Source: Girardinichthys multiradiatus | Lineage: Eukaryota; Chordata; Actinopteri; Cyprinodontiformes; Goodeidae | Assembly (NCBI RefSeq): GCF_021462225.1 | Contig: NC_061808.1 | Location: 23,287,119-23,351,118 of the forward strand | Reading direction: 5' to 3' | Length of the DNA: 64,000 nt | In this document: positions 12,794 through 23,600 of the stretch, piece by piece | Layout of the letters: every line of letters starts with the position of its first letter | How positions within the stretch are numbered: position 1 is the stretch's first letter | The notes under the pieces: model-generated | Database searches by the model: none | The model's input: the letters and a program-made list of their open reading frames with translations, nothing else | What the model was told of the DNA's origin: nothing | Translations under genes and position numbers: made by a program

Positions 12794-14403
12794 CAGGTCC
12801 TTCTCAAAATATTAGCATATTGTGATAAAGTTCATTATTTTCCATAATGTAATGATGAAAATTTAACATTCATATATTTTAGATTCATTGCACACTAACT
12901 GAAATATTTCAGGTCTTTTATTGTCTTAATACGGATGATTTTGGCATACAGCTCATGAAAACCAAAAATTCCTATCTCACAAAATTAGCATATCATTAAA
13001 AGGGTCTCTAAACGAGCTATGAACCTAATTATCTGAATCAACGAGTTAACTCTAAACACCTGCAAAAGATTCCTGAGGCCTTTAAAACTCCCAGCCTGGT
13101 TCATCACTCAAAACCCCAATCATGGGTAAGACTGCCGACCTGACTGCTGTCCAGAAGGCCACTATTGACACCCTCAAGCAAGAGGGTAAGACACAGAAAG
13201 ACATTTCTGAATGAATAGGCTGTTCCCAGAGTGCTGTATCAAGATACCTCAGTGGAAAGTCTGTGGGAAGGAAAAAGTGTGGCAGAAAACGCTGCACAAC
13301 GAGAAAAGGTGACCGGACCCTGAGGAAGATTGTGGAGAAGGGCCGATTCCAGACCTTGGGGGACCTGCGGAAGCAGTGGACTGAGTCTGGAGTAGAAACA
13401 TCCAGAGCCACCGTGCACAGGCGTGTGCAGGAAATGGGCTACAGGTGCCGCATTCCCCAGGTCAAGCCACTTTTGAACCAGAAACAGCGGCTGAAGCACC
13501 TGACCTGGGCTACAGAGAAGCAGCACTGGACTGTTGCTCAGTGGTCCAAAGTACTTTTTTCGGATGAAAGCAAATTCTGCATGTCATTCGGAAATCAAGG
13601 TGCCAGAGTCTGGAGGAAGACTGGGGAGAAGGAAATGCCAAAATGCCAGAAGTCCAGTGTCAAGTACCCACAGTCAGTGATGGTCTGGGGTGCCGTGTCA
13701 GCTGCTGGTGTTGGTCCACTGTGTTTTATCAAGGGCAGGGTCAATGCAGCTAGCTATCAGGAGATTTTGGAGCACTTCATGCTTCCATCTGCTGAAAAGC
13801 TTTATGGAGATGAATATTTCATTTTTCAGCACGACCTGGCACCTGCTCACAGTGCCAAAACCACTGGTAAATGGTTTACTGACCATGGTATCACTGTGCT
13901 CAATTGGCCTGCCAACTCTCCTGACCTGAACCCCATAGAGAATCTGTGGGATATTGTGAAGAGAACGTTGAGAGACTCAAGACCCAACACTCTGGATGAG
14001 CTAAAGGCCGCTATCGAAGCATCCTGGGCCTCCATAAGACCTCAGCAGTGCCACAGGCTGATTGCCTCCATGCCACGCCGCATTGAAGCAGTCATTTCTG
14101 CCAAAGGATTCCCAACCAAGTATTGAGTGCATAACTGTACATGATTATTTGAAGGTTGACGTTTTTTGTATTAAAAACACTTTTCTTTTATTGGTCGGAT
14201 GAAATATGCTAATTTTGTGAGATAGGAATTTTGGGTTTTCATGAGCTGTATGCCAAAATCATCCGTATTAAGACAATAAAAGACCTGAAATATTTCAGTT
14301 AGTGTGCAATGAATCTAAAATATATGAATGTTAAATTTTCATCATTACATTATGGAAAATAATGAACTTTATCACAATATGCTAATATTTTGAGAAGGAC
14401 CTG
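12794..14403 (+). mobile_element. Tc1-D copy 2, 1610 bp
   Basis: A full-length element flanked by TA at 12792-12793 and 14404-14405, with CAGGTCCTTCTCAAAATATTAG ends on both sides and roughly 200-bp inverted repeats. It keeps the 42 bp (13461-13502) that copies 1, 4 and 5 have lost. It inserted a few bases from a junction between MITE-A (left) and a Tc1-B fragment (right). Confidence 0.95.
13122..14126 (+). pseudogene. Transposase of Tc1-D copy 2, one nonsense codon
   Basis: From the ATG at 13122 the frame encodes a full Tc1-D transposase of about 334 residues. It has an N-terminal helix-turn-helix, a basic GRKKCGRKR stretch (DNA binding and probable nuclear localisation), a second helix-turn-helix, and a DD34E catalytic domain with FSDES, FQHD and SPDLNPIEN intact. 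The only break I see is CGA to TGA at 13212-13214 (codon 31), a typical CpG-type transition. Re-initiation downstream would give at most 287 residues from 13263, lacking the first DNA-binding helices. It is one point mutation away from an open frame and so nearly as well preserved as copy 3. Confidence 0.93.
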
Positions 14404-14405
14404 TA

Positions 14406-14841
14406 GTTCTAGAGATGTGTCTGCTGCTAGAACTCTGTGTGGCATTGACCTGTTCTCTAATCTGAGCTGCTGTTAACCTGCGATTTCTGAGGCTGGTGAC
14501 TCGGATGAACTTATCGTCCGCAGCAGAGGTGACTCTTGGTCTCCTTTTCCTGGGGCGGCCTTCATTTCTTAAACCTGACAGGGCACACCTGTGAAGTGAA
14601 AACCATTTAAGGTGACTACCTCTTGAAGCTCATCAACAGAATGCCAAGAGTGTGCGGAGCTGTATTCAAAGCAAAAGGTGTCTACTTTGAAGAACCTAGA
14701 AATATAAGACATATTTTCAGTTGTTGCACACTTTTTTGTTCAGTATATATTTCCACATGTGTTACTTCATAGTTTTGACACCTTCAGTGTGAAGCTACAA
14801 TATTCATAGACATGAAAATAAAGAAAACTCTTTGGTCTGTA

Positions 14842-14844
<3 letters not shown>
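14406..14844 (-). mobile_element. Tc1-B fragment with internal deletions
   Basis: This stretch is nearly identical to parts of the Tc1-B element at 51389-52919: 14406-14557 matches 52195-52350 or so (5' half of the transposase gene, minus strand). A short bridge CCTTCATTTCTTAA then joins to AACCTGACAGGGCACACC, and the untranslated end and terminal repeat run to GTACTG at 14844. Two deletions with short matching bases at the joints explain the bridge. Near the tip, about 20 bases of the terminal repeat are also missing. Confidence 0.85.

Positions 14845-14918
<74 letters not shown>
14845..14918. repeat. (TA)37 microsatellite
   Basis: An uninterrupted run of TA dinucleotides. It starts exactly at the position where the TA target duplication of the neighbouring Tc1-B end should lie. 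Confidence 0.98.
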
Positions 14919-14922
<4 letters not shown>

Positions 14923-14954
14923 GATTCTTCTCCAAATCAAGATCAACTATTTTT

Positions 14955-15210
14955 TTGCCACAACAATGTGATATTAAAATGTCAGTGTCAATCAGTGTAA
15001 ACTCGGGGTTAGTCTTCTGCCACACATATTGTTTTGCATGTTATCCAAAAACTGTAATTTTGTTCTCATTTGACCACATCTTACACATCTGTCTTGGGTC
15101 CCCAATATGACTTGTGGCAAATTGAAAATGGGGCTTTCTGTGGCTTGGTTTGAGAAATGACTTCTTTCTTGCCAATTTATTATTAAAGGCCAAATGTGTA
15201 CAATTTCCTT
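14955..15210 (-). mobile_element. Tc1-C internal fragment
   Basis: The sequence matches the middle of the Tc1-C transposase region in minus-coding orientation (TGCCACACATATTGTTTTGCATG, then CTCATTTGACCACATCTTACACATC and GACTTGTGGCAAATTG). The same part of the family can be followed in the longer relic at 58163-59356 (GTTAGTTTTACCTATGCAAAATG). No termini are present and the frame is broken. Confidence 0.6.
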
Positions 15211-15259
15211 TTATGTTATAGTTGTGCTCTACATTGGGTTTCTCTCTCACATAAAACCC

Positions 15260-15670
15260 CATTAAACCATTTGTGTTATGATCTGTAGGTGATTGTGCTT
15301 ATGGGCTCTATTTGTGTTTGTATATCGATTATTTATGGTTATTGATCTCCCATCTGTGTTCATTCTGTGTTTCATTGTCACTTTCCCTTAATTCTAAGAC
15401 TCTCCTTCGGCTGTTCAGTATTCCCCTGATTGTGCTCACCTGGTACTCAGTATTTAAGCTATCTTGTTTAGAACGTTGACTGCTGGTTTCTTTTGTTGTG
15501 TTCACCAAAGTTCCATTTCTTATTCTCCTTGTGGCATTTCTTTAAGTCTTCCTATGCTAATGATTAAGTTTTACTCAACTCGATGTTTATCCTGATGTTA
15601 TGCCCACATTTGGGTCTTGCTAGACCTCCTCCTATGAGGTTGTAGCATCACAAAATGAGGAAAACATTCA
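15260..15670 (+). repeat. Solo-LTR-like block, candidate
   Basis: It begins near TGTTATGATCTGTAGGTG and carries CCCTGATTGTGCTCACCTGG followed by CAGTATTTAAGC. This is the layout of many fish Ty3/Gypsy LTRs, with a TATA-like TATTTAAGC. No second LTR, primer site or target duplication was found, so the borders are guesses. Confidence 0.25.
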
Positions 15671-16754
15671 AATTGAACGAATGCTTATGCGAAGGACTGT
15701 AAAATAACTTCCTCTGTGTTATTAAATCTGTTTAATGTTTCTTTTAGTTTTACAGCTTTGCCATAAACCTGCTCTACAGATGAAACGTTTTAGATAGATT
15801 GCACTTGCCCATAGCAATATTAGTTACATACATTAAAATATTATCCAGTTGTTATTTATCCTAAATGCACTGTACTTATATTTATAAGGGGTTTTCTATT
15901 TCAGGGAAGTTACATCAACACTATTAGATATTCTAAGTGAGAAATGATGAAATCATTGGTGGTCAAAACAAGTCGGTGTCAATTGAGAAGAAACCTATAA
16001 GCTTAAACTTCCCTCATAGTGTCTGCATGGTCTTATAAAAGAAAACAAATGTTTTTCGACATTAGTGATAAACAATCTTTGTCTTTGACTCTTATCGCAG
16101 ATACAAAACCACATTAAAGTTGGTTAGTTTGCTTCTGGTCTCCATGTATAATATATTGTATTATCACAGAGTGGATCTTGTGTGCTTTCTTTGAGTGTGT
16201 AATCCTCTGTAGACATTTGGCAGCAATAGTGTGCTTCCAACAACCAAGAGATATTACTATATCCTTGTGGAACAAACTCTTGGCAGTGCCTGATGACTGG
16301 TCCCTGGAACTCCACAATAGCTGGAGCCTTGAAACTGAGACACCCTTTTGACAGAGGCCAACTTAGCAAATTGTTGGATAAAGAAGTAATCAGTTTGCGG
16401 AATTTGTTTTTACAGTAATCAAAAGCTCAACTACAAAGAACCTTTTAGATTTCGCAACAATGATCAGATCTATTTTTAGGGATGTTGACCAACGATTCCT
16501 ACACTCAAAGAGCATTTATAGCAAGCAATTGTAGAATCTGATTGGTGAAAAGGGATTGTTTCTGTGTGGAGTTTGTAAATATGTATAGCACATTCCTCTC
16601 CCATAACATTGTATATGCCTGAAGCAGAGGGATCTTCAATCATTCCTCTTTCCACAATACCTGGATTGTCCAGAGTCCTGTGTCTTCTCTCTTATTCTTC
16701 TTTCTAACAAACTCTACAGGTATTCAAGGGATTTTGGTCAGGGGACTGAAGTGG
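15671..16754. other. Non-coding, nothing recognised
   Basis: AT-rich sequence without supported genes or repeats. Confidence 0.4.
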
Positions 16755-17480
16755 GACCTGCACAGTGGAACAGCTGTTAGCACTGTTGCCTTGTAGCAAT
16801 CAGAGTTAGTAATTACCTAGATGAGATTTGGGCCTGACTTGCACCTCCCACCATCCCAGATGCCTCATGACAACAGGTGCATGTAATAAAGGTCTCATTA
16901 TTTTGATATGCTATTCCAGCTTTTGTCTTGTAGGAAGGTTTGAGGGCAACTCAAAGGCAGCTCTAAACAAACTGGTTTTTAACATTGATTTAAAAGAACT
17001 CATGAATTCAGCATTTTTGCAGATTCTGGAAGTTTGATCCAGATTAATGGAGCATAAGAACTGAATGCCTTTTCTCAATGTTTGGTTCAGATTCTAGGGA
17101 TGCATAGTGGACTCGAGCCAGAGGATCTGACTGGACTGGAAGGTTGATACAACAGCAATACATTTTTAATGTATTTTGGTGCTCAGCCATTCAGTGATTC
17201 ATAAACTGACAAAAGTATTTTAAAGCCTAGTCTCTGAGATACAGGGAGCCAGTTTAAGGAATTAAAATGCGGTGATGTACTCTACTTTCTTAATTTTAGT
17301 GAGGATGCTGGCAGCAGTGTTCTGGATCAGCTGCAGCTGTCTTATTAACTTTTTAGGCAGACCTGTTAAGACACTGTTGCAGAAATTAATTTGACTAAAG
17401 AAAACACATGGATGAGATTTTCAAGATCCTGCTGGGACATTAGTACTTTAATCCTGGAAAGGCTTTTCAGGTGATAAAAG
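16755..17480 (+). repeat. Teleost dispersed repeat, first part
   Basis: From about 16915 (AGGAAGGTTTGAGGGCAACTCAAAGGCAG) through AACATTGATTTAAAAGAACTCA, GGAAGGTTGATACAACAGCA, ATGTATTTTGGTGCTCAGCC and GTTCTGGATCAGCTGCAGCTG, this follows a long dispersed repeat abundant in fish genomes. The similarity fades at about 17480. What looks like a later part of the same repeat resumes near 22495. A tRNA-SINE-like start (GCACAGTGGAACAGCTGTTAGCAC) sits at 16755-16800. No coding frame remains. Confidence 0.5.
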
Positions 17481-18198
17481 GCTGACTCAGAGAGAGCTAC
17501 CCTGCCGCATCGCAGCCACTCGAGGAACCGAAAGTGCCTTTGTTACAGTTCGGCCCAGCCAGCTAAAGCCCTTTCCCACAGCTATGGAGGTTAGCTGCAA
17601 GTTAACCCTCTGTTTACCTACACGTGGATGTTTCCTCAACTTAGTCACCCCGGACAACTTCTCCTCAGTACGGTTCACGTAAGAGGTAGTGTTTGGGCAG
17701 AGATTAGTGTAAATAATACTTAAATGATCTAAATGTTCATTTATTGACGTTTGTTTTATTTGTGTTGAGAAACTCAGCTACAGTAAGTGCTAGCAGGCTA
17801 GCACTCACATAAGGATGTGTTCTGTGTATTTAAAAAAAAAGTTAAGACAAACTTTTTTTAAAGAGTGGTTTTTAAACACAGAAGATCAGCCATTACGCGG
17901 CATCCACGCTTATTAATTTCAACCTTTTATTAGTGGTATTTTAAAGTATGTGTTTGATTCTGGTAACCAGCTACAAGTTTCTTTTGTTAGCTCCAACCTC
18001 TATTGGCTAAGGACACTTGCTCGCCCACTTTATGAATCAGCTGAAGGTCATTTACCCAGAAAGATTGTTAATTTTCAATCTAGGAAATAATATTTCCTTA
18101 AATATTATTTTACTAAACTTAATAACTGTGATGGAAATTCTTGCAGTAAGCATTCCAAAGTGTATGACCTTTGGGTTACCTCACTCCTGTGAATATCT
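17481..18198. other. Unassigned sequence left of the ERV-A LTR
   Basis: A more GC-rich start (17490-17700) is followed by AT-rich sequence. It may be the outer part of a longer ERV-A LTR or unrelated DNA. No gene is seen. Confidence 0.3.
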
Positions 18199-18550
18199 GT
18201 GTTAGAGGAGGAAGCTGTAAAAGCCATTATCAGAAGTTTAATGGTTAAGGACATTTGTTACGGCGATGCCTCGGGGAGAGTAGATGGTTGTTCCTAGGTG
18301 ACCTTGTCACCTCTGAACCCGAGAAGGGTCTGGGGTCATAAAACACAGACTCTTTGAAGTTGAGATAACACTGTCATGTTTGGTATAAATACTGTGTAAA
18401 TATTGTTCGGGGCTCTGTTTCACTGACTAACCTCAGTGTCAGGGTCTTCAAATGCTGAATGCCTTTGAATAAAACTTATAAAGACAAAGTCCGGATTTTC
18501 TCTTGTTATGAGTCAACTTCTACCCACTTTGATAAGAAAATTCCACAACA
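18199..18550 (+). repeat. ERV-A 5' LTR (left border uncertain)
   Basis: The right border is well supported: the sequence ends CCACAACA at 18550 and is followed four bases later by a retroviral primer-binding site. A TATAAA at 18384-18389 and a polyadenylation signal AATAAA at 18468-18473 are spaced as in an LTR (U3, R, U5). The left border is placed at TGTGTTAG because LTRs start with TG, but a longer LTR is possible. I could not find a matching 3' copy downstream, so the provirus is truncated. Confidence 0.6.
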
Positions 18551-18554
18551 ATTT

Positions 18555-18572
18555 TGGCGTCACAAACAGGAT
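18555..18572 (+). other. ERV-A primer-binding site, tRNA-Ser-like
   Basis: The 18 bases starting TGGCGTCAC complement a tRNA 3' end finishing in GTGACGCCA. From memory this fits a serine tRNA with about one mismatch. Position just after the LTR supports the call; the tRNA identity needs a check. Confidence 0.55.
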
Positions 18573-20800
18573 TAACGTGCCAGAGGAGACCGCAGGATGG
18601 GACACGGACGCCTGGTCAGCCTGAAGACGTTGTCCTCAGTCCACCTACATATTACGGAGGGGAGTTCTGGTGCCTGCCTGCGGCTTCTGGCCGATTGGAT
18701 CCGAACTATTTGTCTTCAAATATATCTGGGTGAGAAGTTGCTCTGTATGATATAATGTATATTATTATTTTTATTACACATTAACCATCATCTCCTAACT
18801 AATTAATTAGGTTCCAGAGTTGCGAGAGGGAGGACATCAGCTGAGGGCCCGGTCACCCTGTTAGGAAAACAGGGAGGTTCTTATTGGTAACAATAAGATA
18901 AAGCAAAACACAGGGTTTTGCGGGTGGTTTTTAGCAATTTTCTACACCTCATAAAGGAGAAAAGCCAGAGGGCAGACGTGCCGCTGAACGGGTAAAAAAA
19001 ATGGTTCCGGAACCTTGAAGCATCAGGGGTATCTCCATCTTCATACTCTTGATTTATAAAATAATGAAAGGAAAAAGTGGGGATGATTGTGTGAAATGTG
19101 CTTTAATTTGGAAGATAAGTGTGGTTTTTCACAGCGTGGAAGTTTGAGTGTAAATAAGTTAAATAGTTTAAATAGTTTCAAGTAAAACAGTGGATGGAAA
19201 AATAAAAAAAACACAAGGAAAAGATTAAAAAGCACAGAGTGCATCAATTAAGGGGTTAAAGAGTTTAAACTTTCCTGAAGGAAGTTTCATTTGTCTTAAA
19301 TATTGCGATCAGTCGGAAAAGAAGGTAAAAGTGAAAAGGGACATTAGAGAGTCGAAAAGAAAGTTGTTTTAGAAAGGAGTATAGTGCATGTTATGAAAGT
19401 GACAGGCAGGTGGACAACTGACTGACTGACTGATAATATTTCTTTGTGCAAAAATTTTAACCTATACTAAACTTTTTCTTCTGCCTCTCTCACACACAAA
19501 TACACACATATATGGGATTTGAGCTCAACATCTGCGTTTTTGAGTCTGGATTTTAGAAACCTGCCCTTCTCCATGGCTACTCCACCAGAGACGCTTCTCC
19601 AGCACGGCCTGAAAGAGAGAGATCTGCCTTCCTGCTTGTTGAAAATCGCAATGTGAGTTTCTATAAAAAAAAAAACGAAACTCAGAAGAAGTCTGGACCC
19701 ACTGAGATGGACAAAGATTCATGCTGTTTGCAAGAGCCAGAGGAGCGATACACTGGATTTATATTGAAAGCATCTTATGCGGGCAGAAGAGAAACCGGAG
19801 CAAAGTTTCTTCTTTCTCCCTCCTGAAAGAAGTTCAAGTGGACAAAGAATGATTGAATGTCTCACCAACAGACCGGGGAAGGGCCTGGTTGTTTTTTGGA
19901 CTGATAGAGGACTGTGTGCCATGACAGTCTGACTCTGGAGCGATTGAGAAACTGATGGGGGTAACGTACAAACACACACACATTTGCATAAATCTTTTCC
20001 TATTTTCTGCAAAGAAGAACGCTTATTAACCGCTGCTCATGTGACACTTGCTTGACGTTGACAGATATAGCGGGTTAAAATATTATTTTAGGGTTAGAAA
20101 AGTATCTTTAAAAGGGTGATAACTTAGCTCATTTGATACTTTCCGGTTAATTCTTTTAGAGAAACAAGTTCTCTTTCATCGTGGAATATTCAGGGTCAAT
20201 TATTCTAGTTATTAAAAGTTATTAAAAGCAGAGGAAGTTACAACATCTCCAAAACTCAGCAGTAACCATGTGTTTCTATGTCATTCTCAGGAAAGATCTC
20301 ATGAAGAAGCATTTTTATAAAACCCAGCGCATGCGTAAAACCTGATGGGTTTCTCCTTCAGATATTATTTTCTGTTGTCAGAGTTTGTATCCCATAAATC
20401 TAATGGGTAGAGACCTCATTAAAACAGGCTTAGTTCTCCTGCAGATGGTCTTCATACAGTCTCTGACACAGTATTTACAGTTTGGTGCAGTTTTTGTCCG
20501 CAAGTGCTAACTGACGCTTATGGAAGGTACAAATTCATTGTTTTTCACAGCAGCTGCTGGGAAGAGGTTATATTAGGTTTTTCTTCCCTCTTCTGATTCA
20601 TGCAGCGTGTTGATTTACACTGTACCTTATATCAGATCCTGACAAAATCTATGAAAGGCCTGGTTCTGCAGTTTCCTTTTTTCTCCCTTTGGAGAAGGAA
20701 AGAGAAACTTGATCAGTTCTGTGTTGCATAGGAATCTTAAAACACTTGTTGTTTTCTAAGATATCACCAGCTAAAACTTTTAAAACCTTTGAGAGTAATT
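18573..20800 (+). other. Decayed leader and gag-pol region of ERV-A
   Basis: This lies between the primer site and recognisable pol/env pieces. No long frame survives and I cannot point to gag motifs. It is assigned to ERV-A only by position. Confidence 0.35.
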
Positions 20801-20814
20801 GGTTTTGGAAGTCC

Positions 20815-21060
20815 AGGGCTGGAATGGCCCATATCAGATCCTACTAGACACCCAGGAAAGCTCCAGCTCCCCCAGCATCATCTGGCTTCCAGGACAAGTC
20901 ATCTTCCAACTGGATCATCCACGGCTTGAAAGGTTTGAGGACAGCGGACCACCACAAGACAAAGAACTGTAAGCTGATCACTGGCGAGTGATTGAAGAGG
21001 TGGTTGAAGAACACTGTTCTTACAAGGGCACAATAATCCCTTGGGCAGTGCAACGTTATT
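20815..21060 (+). pseudogene. Possible integrase C-terminal remnant of ERV-A
   Basis: A short frame near 20825-20860 reads as a WNGPYQILL-like block, similar to the retroviral integrase C-terminal segment that precedes env in gamma-like ERVs. The following codons do not clearly match anything. Its position between the LTR and the env-like remnant fits, but the match is short. Confidence 0.3.
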
Positions 21061-21530
21061 TCAGAATCTACTTAAGGCCATCGCATTGCCTGAAAGTTAG
21101 AAATCATAAGGTAATTTGCCTCACTGCACACACACCACAGTGAGAGATTCTTTCCTCCCACTTTGACAGCGAGACTGACTCTGAGGAGGAAAGCTCGGAT
21201 GCTTTTATCTAACTTTTGTTTATTGCTTGATATTTATCATTATGGTATTATTACAAGTTTGAATGTGTTCATTTCCACTGTTGTTTAGTTGGACTATGGA
21301 AGCCTAACTTCCAGCAGGTTAGAGTTCCTTTTTCTAAATATATTTCTAGAGGAGCTTCCTACGACTGCCCACCTGTACCAGACTGGTAACAGGGCAGCTT
21401 GAAGCCACTCAGGAGAGACAGCAGAATTTTTGTTTTTTTGTTTTTTAAGTTGTGTTTATAATTTGTTTTCTTTGGAAAAAGCTGTTTGCTTTCAGTGCCA
21501 GAAGAAAGGACATTCCACTTCAAGGTCACG

Positions 21531-22072
21531 ATGCAGCTATATGGAAGATGGTCTGTTCTGATGCTAATGATTGGTATTGCAAATATTTTTTATAACTCTT
21601 GTGTTCATTTTGGGAAAGGTACAGCAAAGACAATGTGTGGTTAATCTGACTAATAATACTCATCAGCGAATTCGAAGAGAGATTCATCACTTTTCTGACT
21701 ACTATGATCATACTGATAATGTTTGGTGGCAAATGATGCATCAAAACTGTGAGGAATTATAGTGTAAGGGCAAGCAGAAATGTTAGTAGATTTTCTAGTG
21801 AGATTAATTTAACGTGTGCGTCTACAGGAACTCTTTATAGAATTCGGGGTATTAGAAATCCGATTAAAGATCCAGATATTTGTATTACACAGGAGGAAAG
21901 AACACCTTATTTCCTTGGGAAGACAGTAGGTTGCGAAGCTATTATATCTGTTTTATGTGCTTTAAAGGTATACCAATTATTGCCTAAGTTGGTTCCAAGA
22001 CTAATGTCAGTTCGTTTCCAGATTCTTCAAGATAATCCTTGGTTCTCAAACATAAATAACATGGCATGTTAG
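21531..22072 (+). pseudogene. Env-like surface glycoprotein remnant of ERV-A
   Basis: An ATG at 21531 opens a hydrophobic leader that looks like a signal peptide. The frame shifts near 21590 and again near 21750. The joined-by-eye product would carry several N-glycosylation sites (for example NLTNNT), a basic RIRR motif and spaced cysteines, as in a retroviral surface subunit. A stop after 22072 is followed by sequence that could encode a hydrophobic segment (about 22073-22190). The assignment to env rests on these general properties and on the ERV-A context, not on a clear family match. It is not functional as it stands. Confidence 0.4.
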
Positions 22073-22494
22073 TGTTGCTTTTTGGTTATGGTTTTCAACC
22101 ATCTTTGTTTCACTTGTTTATATTGTACATAGCCCATTAGTCTTCCTTATTCTTTCATTTTGCTTGGTAGTTTAGATGGGTTGTTTTAGCATAGGAAGGA
22201 GTTTGTTGATTGAAATATGTTTGACTTTGAGTTGACATATTTCTGTTAATAAATTCTTGTATTTTAATAAATTGTGTGAATTCATTCCATATATGTGCAG
22301 AGTTTTGCTGTTCAATATTGCCAGAGCTTGCCTCATCCCTTTCAATTTTCTCCTAATACCGCCACCTTATTGGGCTGGTATTCACAGGACAACCCTTAAC
22401 AGACCGAAATATTATTTAACAAAATATTAAAGTATTAATATTAAATATTAAATTATATATTAATATTCATAATCACAACAATGGTAACTTATTT
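22073..22494. other. Unassigned, possibly the truncated 3' part of ERV-A
   Basis: It contains AATAAA-like signals (22247-22270) and an AT-rich TATTAA-rich tract at 22410-22470. No repeat of the 5' LTR is visible. Confidence 0.3.
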
Positions 22495-22995
22495 TGTTGT
22501 TTTTTATGATCTGAGCTAGGGGGAGCATGTTGATACTGAACAGGTGGGGCCCCAGGATGCCAGGATGTTATTTTTGTCAACGGTAAAGTTAGCTATTGAC
22601 ACAAAAAAAGTTCCTGCCTTCAAGTTAGACTTAAGCCAGTCAACTGCTCTACCAGAAAGACCAACCCAGATCTCCGGTCACTCCAGTAATATAGCATTGT
22701 CAGCAGTGTCAAATGCTGCGCTGAGGTCCAATAATACCAGCACTGTGGTTCTTCCAGTCTGCATTTATGTGGATGTCATTGAACACCTTGACAGGAGCAG
22801 TCTTTGTACTGTGGCGAGCAAGAAAACCTCACTAGAAAACCTCAAGGCAGCTGGTCATTGTTAAAAAGGTATTTAACAGTTGAAACACTGCTTTTTTTAT
22901 TAACCTTACTAATGAATGGGAAATTTGAGATGGGCCTGTAAGCGTCCAAATTATTCTCTTTCAACAGTGGTTTGATAATGTTGCTGTTTAATTGC
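22495..22995 (+). repeat. Teleost dispersed repeat, later part
   Basis: TTTTTTATGATCTGAG, GGGGCCCCAGGATG, CTACCAGAAAGACCAACCCAG, GTGTCAAATGCTGCGCTGAGG and GATGGGCCTGTAAGCG follow the later part of the same dispersed fish repeat seen at 16915-17480. It has the same orientation, with the intermediate part missing. Its order and orientation suggest one ancestral repeat interrupted between 17.5 and 22.5 kb. Confidence 0.5.
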
Positions 22996-23039
22996 AGTGG
23001 TGGGGCGGTATACCTGTTTGTTTTTATTTGGTTTATCTT

Positions 23040-23134
23040 TAAAAATAGAATTTGTTTCATGATCAGAAACATTTAAGTAGGACCAGCCAACACTGAATAA
23101 ATCTGTAAGGGGCAAATACTTTTTTGTGGCACTG
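23040..23134 (+). mobile_element. Tc1-E solo 3' end
   Basis: ATGATCAGAAACATTTAAGT, then GGGGCAAATACTTTTTTGTGGCACTG followed by TA at 23135-23136, matches the 3' end of the Tc1-E family (compare 2105-2139). Nothing else of the element is present. Confidence 0.6.
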
Positions 23135-23199
23135 TACGCATTCCTTTGAGAAACTGAAATCATTTCAACCTGAAACGACTCAAACAAAAAGAAACACAA

Positions 23200-23600
23200 A
23201 GATGGCGATTGGAGAAGTTTATTGATAAAAATCTATATCTTTGGCGCTCGGACCCCGGAGGAAGACATGAATGCTGAGAATGATATGAGCTTGAATGAAC
23301 GTCTTAGGCTTAGAATTAGATGCGTCTTCCTCCCCTTGGGATGCAATACTGGTGGTGGAGTGAAGGCCTAAGGAGGCGAGGGAACTGGGAGGAGTATGGA
23401 AGGGAGACGGTAGAGGTCGAAGCTCAGTTGAAGAGCGGGGGAATCCATGACTGGAGGTCCTTAAAAGCGAAGCCTCGGAGGATGTATGATTGAAGACACA
23501 CGCAGATCTGACGCTGATTGGATGGAGAAGAGACGCACGGTGGAGCCATAGGGGGGTGGAGGTATGTCTTTCAGTTTGAATTTTCGGCAAAACTCCATTT
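23200..23600 (-). other. GC-richer block of unknown origin
   Basis: This block stands out from its AT-rich surroundings by higher GC and purine-rich runs on the plus strand. The minus strand has an open frame of 123 codons (23219-23590), rich in Ser, Pro and Leu, without a recognisable domain. It could be an LTR or other repeat (GAGAAGTTTATTGATAAA at its left edge is LTR-like) or a real short exon. I see nothing decisive. Confidence 0.3.

Noticed and set aside
14804..15110. Open frames rich in Tyr-Ile repeats on both strands
   Set aside because: They are translations of the (TA)37 microsatellite, not genes.
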